DNA of 11,216 bases from Baffinella frigidus (taxonomy: Eukaryota > Cryptophyceae > Cryptomonadales > Baffinellaceae): NCBI GenBank assembly GCA_026770585.1, contig MU646480.1:54075-65290 (forward strand), written 5' to 3'. Position 1 is the stretch's first letter, and each line of letters begins with the position of its first letter. Positions 6,238 to 11,216 of the stretch are shown here, piece by piece. The notes below the pieces were generated by a model. The model was given only the letters and a program-made list of their open reading frames with translations, searched no databases and was not told the origin of the DNA. The translations under genes and the position numbers were made by a program.

Positions 6238-6493
6238 TTAGGGTTCAGGGTTTAGGGTTTAGGGTTCAGGGTTCAAGGTTTAGGGCTTAGGGTTAGGGGT
6301 TTAGGGTATAGGGATTGGGGTTAATGGTTGGGGTCTTAGTTTTTATGGTTTAGTGTTTAGTGTTTAGTGGTTAGTGTTTAGTGTTCAATGTTTATTGTTT
6401 AGTGTTTAGGGTTCATAGTTTAGTGTTTAGGGCTTTGGGTTTGGTGTTTAGGGTTTAGGGTTTAGGAATTGGTGTTCAGGGTTTGAGGGTTCA
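6238..6493 (+). repeat. Degenerate telomere-like tract, left part
   Basis: GGGTTTAGGGTTTAGGGTTC at the start, and GGTTTAGGGTTTAGG near 6450, show the plant-type TTTAGGG unit. Much of the middle (6345-6430) consists of a TTTAGTG variant. Short indels are frequent, so this is an old interstitial tract and not a functional chromosome end. It stops at the TIR of the next element and continues beyond it at 7275. Confidence 0.88.
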
Positions 6494-7271
6494 GGCCACT
6501 TGTTATGGTCGAATTATGGTCGATGAAAATTTGATTCTATCTGTTTTTACTACAGGTCACGCTTGTTTCCGGCTACTCGGTCACCAAATTCGAAATATCC
6601 TCGTACAAATCACAAATGTGTCCGACACGTTCTTTGACTGTTCTAGCGATCCGAAACCGGGTAATTCGTCCGGATTTTCAGTTGCCGATCGGCAAACTGA
6701 TAATATGGGCCAAATTCTCCATGAAGCAGTCACCTGGTGATAATTTCATGAGAAAATCGTATGCTGACAAACCGACAAAGGAGTGTTGGACACACATGTC
6801 ACGTGGGGTTTCTCAGTCGGATGCAAGTGGCGCGGGTAGGGGCCATGGGTCCTCTCCTGGGGTCTCAGGGGGAAGTTTTACTCGCACCGTCGATCTGAAT
6901 AGCTGAGAGGAACGCCCGCGGCGCGGCGCGTGTGATGCCGTGTCTAACTTTCACGGGGCCCCCTTCGGGCGCCCGTGGGTCCCGTGAGACCCGCGGAGCC
7001 CATGAGGGGATGCTTGCTTTGAAAATCAAGAAGAGGTTGAATAGATGGACTTCTGAAAGAGTCACGGTCTTGCATTTCGATTTCGATTTGAAACAGGAAA
7101 TCGTGTTTCAAATCGAAATCGAAATCCATTTAAAACAGATTCCTGGTACGAATTTCTTGTTTTAAGAGCTCTCAAATACAATACTTGTTGCGCTAGAAGT
7201 GCAATTGTAGGGCTACAATCCTTTTAACTCGAAATTCTCAGGAAATATTTTTCCGACCATAACAAGTGGCC
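6494..7271. mobile_element. Non-autonomous DNA transposon with 18-bp TIRs and TCA target duplication
   Basis: GGCCACTTGTTATGGTCG (6494-6511) is exactly repeated in inverted form at 7254-7271. TCA is present immediately outside both ends (6491-6493 and 7272-7274). Removing the 778 bp and one TCA gives GGGTTCAGGGTGC, a sensible join of the telomere-like repeat, which strongly supports these boundaries. TTATGGTCGA is repeated just inside the left TIR. The interior has open frames of up to 96 codons but nothing I recognise as a transposase. It contains a G+C-rich block with small hairpins (6915-7000) and a perfect A+T-rich hairpin (7074-7125). GGCC ends and a 3-bp duplication suggest PIF/Harbinger, whose usual target is TWA, so TCA is off-pattern. 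Superfamily is uncertain. Confidence 0.85.
7074..7125. repeat. Perfect 22-bp hairpin with 8-base loop
   Basis: ATTTCGATTTCGATTTGAAA plus CA (7074-7095) pairs perfectly with 7104-7125 around GGAAATCG. Within each arm TTTCGA/TCGAAA repeats with a 6-bp period. It lies inside the 778-bp element. Confidence 0.95.
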
Positions 7272-7274
7272 TCA

Positions 7275-7380
7275 GGGTGCAGGTTTCAGGGTCTAGGGTT
7301 CAGGATTCAGGGATCAGAGTTTAGGGAGTAGGGTGTAAGGTTTAAGGATCATGGTTTAGAGGGCAGGGTTGAGGTTCGTA
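7275..7380 (+). repeat. Degenerate telomere-like tract, right part
   Basis: GGGTCTAGGGTTCAGGATTC, GAGTTTAGGGAGTAGGGTGT and similar. It is the continuation, beyond the 778-bp element, of the tract at 6238-6493. Fewer exact TTTAGGG units survive than on the left. Confidence 0.82.
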
Positions 7381-7659
7381 CACCGTGCAGGACACGCTGG
7401 ATTAGGGTTCCCCCTAACCCTGGTCAGGGGTTCCCCTAACCCTACAACCCTGGTTATGGGTTCCAAAGGCTGCGAGGCGTGAGTGGATGATCCTATTGGG
7501 GTAGTAGCCCCAGAGTCCTCTAACACAGCGGGGTTCTCCCAACCCAACATCTCGTGTTGTGGTGGAACGCGAGAGTCTCTACGAGCACAGGTGGCACCCC
7601 ATGAGGTACGTGCGGGGGTGTTACTGCCACGGTGCTGCCAAGTCGTGAAGGGAAAACTA
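7381..7659. other. No gene; short mirror of telomere-like sequence
   Basis: GGGTTCCCCCTAACCCTGG and GGGTTCCCCTAACCC (about 7405-7441) place CCCTAA next to GGGTT, so telomere-like units appear here in both orientations. The rest shows no coding sequence. Confidence 0.5.
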
Positions 7660-7738
7660 GGGAGGGAGGGATGAAGGGAGGGAGGGAGGGAGAAAGGAAG
7701 GGAGAGGGAGGGAGAAAGGAAGGGAGAGGGAGGGACTC
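7660..7738 (+). repeat. Purine-strand minisatellite, 22-bp unit
   Basis: GGGAGGGAGAAAGGAAGGGA plus GA occurs twice in a row (about 7685-7730), embedded in GGGA repeats. Confidence 0.9.
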
Positions 7739-8298
7739 GGAGGGTGGTACGTGCAACATTGCGATCGCCAATAAGTAGACCGGGTTGACTTAGATAGCTC
7801 CAATGGCTCCAAGGGCCTAGGGCCTAGGGGCCCTACCCCCTTTACAGACAGGAAACACCGTTGACTAATACAAGAGTTCCGCTCCTCCATGGCTTTCGTC
7901 GCTGCCATGCCTAGCCTTGCCTTCATATAGCACCCCTGCTACAGTAGGGAGGATGGGAGCGGAAGGGATCGAGGAAGGGAGCGGGAAGAGTGCGTAACAA
8001 TAACCTGTTCTTCATATCTCCCGTGCTCTGAGGCATCTCAGCCATAACTTCCCAGAAGGAAGGTGTCTGGTGCTGCGCGGCCCACGTGAGTCGGCGCTCC
8101 GCTGCCCCGTCTTTGCCTGTAACCACGACACACCCGATCAGAATTACGGTTGATGAAACCTCCTGTGCAAAGTGTTGGCGTGTTGCCCCATCACACGCTC
8201 GCCGCATGCTTGTGAAATGTCGACAATCGCTGGGAATATATCCCTGGCGAAAATCAGTACAGGCGGAAAGCACGATTTGAGCCGCTTCGGGTTGTTGG
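7739..8298. other. No gene recognised
   Basis: A minus-strand frame of 211 codons covers 7923-8558 but passes through the GA tract and the 40-bp array and shows no domain. A plus-strand frame (8086-8280) contains CAKCWRV and a later cysteine, too little for a call. GGGCCTAGGGCCTAGGGGCC near 7814 is a small repeat. Confidence 0.4.
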
Positions 8299-8457
8299 AG
8301 GACCTTTCCAGGGATTGAAGATACAGAGGATGGTAAGAGAGAGAGAGGGAGAGGGAGAGGGAGAGGGAGAGGGGGAGAGAGAGCGAGAGAGATCGACATA
8401 GAGCTCTGTGGGAGAGGGGAACCTTTCCAGGAGTTGAAGATGAAGAGGATGGTATGG
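8299..8457 (+). repeat. 37-bp direct repeats flanking a GA microsatellite
   Basis: GACCTTTCCAGGGATTGAAG (8299 on) and GAACCTTTCCAGGAGTTGAAG (8420 on) both continue GAT, then GAGGATGGTA. Between them lies a (GA)n and (GGGAGA)n tract (8336-8394). The tract may have expanded between two copies of an older repeat. Confidence 0.88.
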
Positions 8458-8502
8458 AGGTGCAGATCTGACTCTGGCACCTCCGGGTCGAGGACGCACC
8501 TG

Positions 8503-8753
8503 CCATAAGTCAACTTCAGAAATGACTCCCATAAATCAACCTCAGAAAGGACTTCCATAAGTCATTTTCAGAAATGACTTCACGCACACACCTGACGTAA
8601 GACAACCTCGGAAATGACTTCAAGGAAAGACCTGCCATAAGTCAACCTCCGAAATGACTTGACGCACATACCTGCCATACACCACCTTCAGAAATAAGTT
8701 CAAGGGCGCACTGGCCATAACCCACCTTCAGAAATGAGTTACTTGCAAGGGCT
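8503..8753 (+). repeat. About 40-bp tandem array, seven units
   Basis: Each unit starts CCATAAGTCAACCTCAGAAA or close to it, followed by TGACTT and a linker ending ACCTG. Units 1 and 2 are shortened to 26 bp, without the linker. Divergence increases to the right, where the last two read CACCTTCAGAAAT. Copies are adjacent with no unique spacers. Confidence 0.9.
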
Positions 8754-8896
8754 GTACTTACTTGCATTCGCACTGAATACACGAAGCACACACCACGCGC
8801 GTTGCGGGTGTGTCCCATCAGGCATTCTGCCCACCGGGACATGTCAGACAAGGTGCGCCCAGGAAGTGTCTCGAAATGTGGAGGTAGCAAGGCGAG

Positions 8897-8922
8897 CTGG
8901 GTTGCCTCGCGAGGCAACCCAG
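8897..8922. repeat. Perfect 26-bp palindrome
   Basis: CTGGGTTGCCTCG followed at once by its inverse, with no spacer. It could extrude a cruciform or be a dyad binding site; no gene nearby helps to choose. Confidence 0.95.
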
Positions 8923-8999
8923 TGGGGCTGCTTGCCAGCAATTTCGCCCCGGTGGTCTCGGGACTGCGAGGGGCTGTAATCCTGGGGCTCTCGCTAGAC

Positions 9000-9088
9000 T
9001 TTTTAGGATCAATCTTTTTAGGATCACTTTTTAGGATCACTCATCTCCAGGCTTGAGAGTAATAAAGAAAAGAAAAGAAAAAGAAGGT
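9000..9088 (+). repeat. Triplicated TTTTTAGGATCA and (GAAAA)n
   Basis: TTTTTAGGATCA occurs three times between 9000 and 9039 with spacings of 15 and 13 bp. An A-rich GAAAA run follows at about 9064-9088. Confidence 0.85.
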
Positions 9089-9491
9089 GCTCTCGACGGA
9101 AGGAGGATGGGGCGGGAGGAGGAGGACTAGCTTTGCCTCACTCGATTTCGCTCACCAATTTGGTCAGCCCGGGCTGTTCTCGCTCCAAAGTTGACGGATT
9201 TGCACCGCACACCCAGCATGTCAAATTGAGAAAAGTCGGTCAACCGGGACTGCTTGCTAGTGCCGGGTGGTGGGTCCTACGTGGCTGCTAGTGCGAGAGG
9301 TAGTGGTTGCTTTGGCTGGTTCGGCTGCTCTCGAATGAGCGCACATAGATGGAACGCGGAGGAGGAAGAGGAGGAGGAGGCGGTGGGTTGAGGAGGAAGG
9401 CGGGAGTCTATGGAAACAGGAGGGATCGGGAGGAGGAGGGGTCTCACATGAGGATCATGTCCACCGGATCGAATTGCATCTGAATCAGGTT
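9089..9491. other. No gene; GGA-rich patches
   Basis: GGAGGA patches at 9110-9125 and 9360-9440. AAAGTTGACGGATTTG at 9187-9202 recurs at 9741-9756. No coding sequence is recognisable. Confidence 0.4.
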
Positions 9492-9589
9492 ATCAGCGTT
9501 AGGAAATCATGGTTAGGGAATCAGCGTGAGGGAATGAGCGTTAGGAAATGAGCGTTGGGAAACGAGCGTTAGAAAATGAGCGTCAAACC
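9492..9589 (+). repeat. 14-bp tandem array, seven units
   Basis: Seven consecutive 14-bp units, consensus ATGAGCGTTAGGAA, fill 9492-9589 exactly with no indels. All differences are substitutions, concentrated in the second and last units. Confidence 0.93.
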
Positions 9590-9817
9590 GCAAGACGTCG
9601 CAGTCACCTTGACGTTTCAACACCAGCAATCATCACAGGAGGTGCTTACACGGCAACCACTATGTTCATGGCAGACATTCCCGAACTCCTAGCTCTATCT
9701 CAGTAAAATCGGGCTCATCCTTTTCTCGGACTTCACGGCAAAAGTTGACGGATTTGTACAGGGAAAACAACTTTCGAGGAGAGAATTATGAGCCCGAATT
9801 TACCGAGACAGAGGTCG
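9590..9817. other. No gene recognised
   Basis: Only the second copy of AAAGTTGACGGATTTG (9741-9756) stands out. Confidence 0.4.
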
Positions 9818-10055
9818 GACGGTGACCTGCTCTTCCGTCCCGTTGCTTCCCACGACCGCCCTCCCATATCACCTTTTCCGCCAGGTATCCGCCGCCAGCC
9901 TGATACCTGCTGCTACATGGCCGAGCTAGCACGGCGACCTCTACGGTTGATGGCAGAGAGTGGTGGACGGTGACCTGCTCTTCCTTGCCGTTGCTTCCGG
10001 CGACTGTCCGGAACCCGCACCCGCGCTCCGTCTGCCACCAGAGAGATTGATAATT

Positions 10056-10130
10056 TATTGCCAAACAACCAGCGTCAGCGCCGCACATGCTACGCATTGT
10101 GCCACTTACTGTACCCCGTGTCGGCCGCTC
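10056..10130 (+). repeat. Dispersed repeat family D, copy 2
   Basis: Begins TATTGCCAAACAACCAGCGT and ends CCCCGTGTCGGCCGCTC. It matches the reverse complement of 5585-5660. Confidence 0.9.
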
Positions 10131-10228
10131 ATACGAGCATTTTCCGGATGGATTCTAACTCCACCTCCACACGCCACGTTGCCACCTGTCTCAGCACCTC
10201 CGCCTCCGCCGACATTTCTGCAGGATAC

Positions 10229-10275
10229 GTTCCGGTGTCCGCCTATGCTGGGAGCTCAAGGAACCTAACACAGGT
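10229..10275 (+). repeat. Dispersed repeat family A, copy 3
   Basis: GTTCCGGTGTCCGCCTATGC then TGGGAGCTCAAGGAACCTAA. Single-base differences from copy 1. Confidence 0.85.
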
Positions 10276-10557
10276 AAAGGGCACACGGCGCATGCAACAG
10301 TGGGGATGGATGGGGTCATCCAGCATGGATGGAGTAGGATGGCTGGTGGGCGTGTTGGAGAAGGTGTCATGCACGGGTGGGTGTGTTGGGGATGGTGGTG
10401 TGCACCCACACCCTCGCTCCGTCTGCCACCCCACCCCCCCTGCCTCAGCACCTCCGCCGACACACGGCGCATGCTGCCACCAGTGAGACGCGCATCTCTT
10501 GGCTCCGAAGAGCGAGAGGATGGCAGGTAGGCACCTCGACACCGCTCTACTATTCGG

Positions 10558-10632
10558 TCATGGTTCAGGGTTTCGGGTTACAGGTGAAGGGTTCAGGGTT
10601 TATAGCTGATGGTTTCGGATTGAGGGTTCAAG
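10558..10632 (+). repeat. Short degenerate telomere-like patch
   Basis: GGTTCAGGGTTTCGGGTTAC, then GGGTTCAGGGTTTATAG and GGGTTCAAGG. Resembles the 6238 and 7275 tracts but with few exact units. Confidence 0.6.
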
Positions 10633-10633
10633 G

Positions 10634-10811
10634 ACCTTGACGACGCCCCACTGGTGGGTGATGCTGTTGAATAACTAGTGCTGATGGAGGGGGCAGCATC
10701 GATGGCTCTCACGCGACGACAGGCGCGTGTGGATGCCACAGGATGGCGTTGGATGGTGGATGGATGCATGGCTGGCACCTTGACGACACCCCACTGGTGG
10801 GTCATGGTGTT
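10634..10811 (+). repeat. 35-bp direct repeat pair
   Basis: ACCTTGACGACGCCCCACTG (10634 on) and ACCTTGACGACACCCCACTG (10777 on) each continue through GTGGGT to TGTT, with a handful of differences. The DNA between includes a (GGAT)-like patch near 10741-10765. Confidence 0.88.
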
Positions 10812-11026
10812 CTCATACTTCCAGTTCCGCAGCATCGACACCTGCCGAGAGGCCGAGAGGAGGGTGTTGCACCCATCAGAGGACCACAACGGTGAGAGCA
10901 CTGACTACCGCGCTTGCAACGTTGAGAGGACCACCTCTCACTCCTCGCTTGCTGGACGTCCAGCACCTGTCGGCGGCTCCTCTCCCACCAGACTGCTCGG
11001 GAATCATGGCTTTCCTGCAAGAACCA
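10812..11026. other. No gene recognised
   Basis: Part of a 155-codon plus-strand frame (10678-11145) that also runs through the 35-bp repeats and family A. No domain is visible. Confidence 0.4.
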
Positions 11027-11069
11027 GTTCCAGTGTGCACCTATGTTGGGAGCTTGGCGAATCTCAAGG
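11027..11069 (+). repeat. Dispersed repeat family A, copy 4 (diverged)
   Basis: GTTCCAGTGTGCACCTATGT then TGGGAGCTTGGCGAATCTCA. The most diverged of the four copies. Confidence 0.75.
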
Positions 11070-11083
11070 GAGGCCTCACACGC

Positions 11084-11216
11084 AGCGGTCCTGGGGTAGG
11101 GGGCGTGGCGGCAGAGCGGTACCGGCTATCCTTTCCGCTCTCTAGCCAGAATCTGGGGGGAGGGGACAGCGAAGTGCACTGTCTGAGCGGTCCTGGGGGA
11201 GGGGGGGGGGGGGGGG
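11084..11216 (+). repeat. Direct repeat pair ending in a G run at the window edge
   Basis: AGCGGTCCTGGGGTAGGGGG (11084-11103) and AGCGGTCCTGGGGGAGGGGG (11186-11205). The second runs into at least 16 G at the end of the window, which may also be where assembly or sequencing stopped. Confidence 0.85.

Larger units (their letters stand above)
9818..10485 (+). repeat. Block of diverged internal duplications
   Basis: Three pairs show this block copied itself: GACGGTGACCTGCTCTTCC at 9818-9836 and 9966-9984; CGCTCCGTCTGCCACC at about 10024 and 10414; CTCAGCACCTCCGCC at about 10191 and 10444. Families D and A lie inside. Frames in it are short and inconsistent between the copies, so I call no gene. 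Confidence 0.7.

Noticed and set aside
8086-8280. CAKCWRV...C motif resembling a small zinc site
   Set aside because: A single CxxC with no second clear pair and no surrounding family sequence; probably chance.
7923-8558. Minus-strand frame of 211 codons, the longest in the window
   Set aside because: It contains the translated GA microsatellite and several units of the 40-bp array, and no domain outside them.
8503-8753. CRISPR-like array
   Set aside because: Units are adjacent and diverged with no unique spacers, and the DNA is eukaryotic. The 22-bp array at 356-518 fails for the same reasons.
1-11216. tRNA and rRNA genes
   Set aside because: I saw no tRNA cloverleaf boxes or conserved rRNA segments on either strand by reading; a covariance-model scan would be decisive.

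Overview
This window looks like repeat-rich nuclear DNA from a eukaryote, most likely a green-lineage alga. Three things point that way. The last exon of a WD40 protein at the left end resembles plant and algal MSI4/FVE (RBBP4 family) and carries an intron-type splice acceptor. Degenerate plant-type TTTAGGG repeats occur. Bacterial signs (operons, Shine-Dalgarno sites, tightly packed genes) are absent. I cannot name the species.

Layout. Positions 1-146 are intron or upstream noncoding sequence, and 147-379 is the C-terminal exon of the WD40 gene. A 22-bp tandem array starts inside its last codons, runs over the stop codon and continues in the 3' flank. I find no other convincing gene in the remaining ~10.8 kb. 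The other open frames are read-through of repeats, purine tracts or short chance frames.

The rest is a mosaic of mobile and repeated DNA. (1) A family of ~113-125 bp fold-back elements, bounded by TA and ending in CAGGGGTACCTCGCTCATAA or a variant, has four complete copies, one degenerate copy and one fragment, in both orientations, between 1108 and 4982. (2) A 778-bp element with perfect 18-bp terminal inverted repeats and a 3-bp TCA target duplication (6494-7271) sits inside a degenerate telomere-like tract that continues on both sides of it. (3) Several older dispersed families are present as inverted or direct pairs: 2880-2990 with 5248-5350, 5585-5660 with 10056-10130, a four-copy motif beginning near 923, and 1796-1834 with 4619-4658. 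(4) Tandem arrays with units of 14, 22, 23, 32 and ~40 bp, purine-strand tracts and several perfect palindromes fill the gaps.

Nothing here forms a multi-gene system. The interest lies in the two DNA-transposon-like families, the telomere-like insertion site, and the array that overlaps a stop codon.
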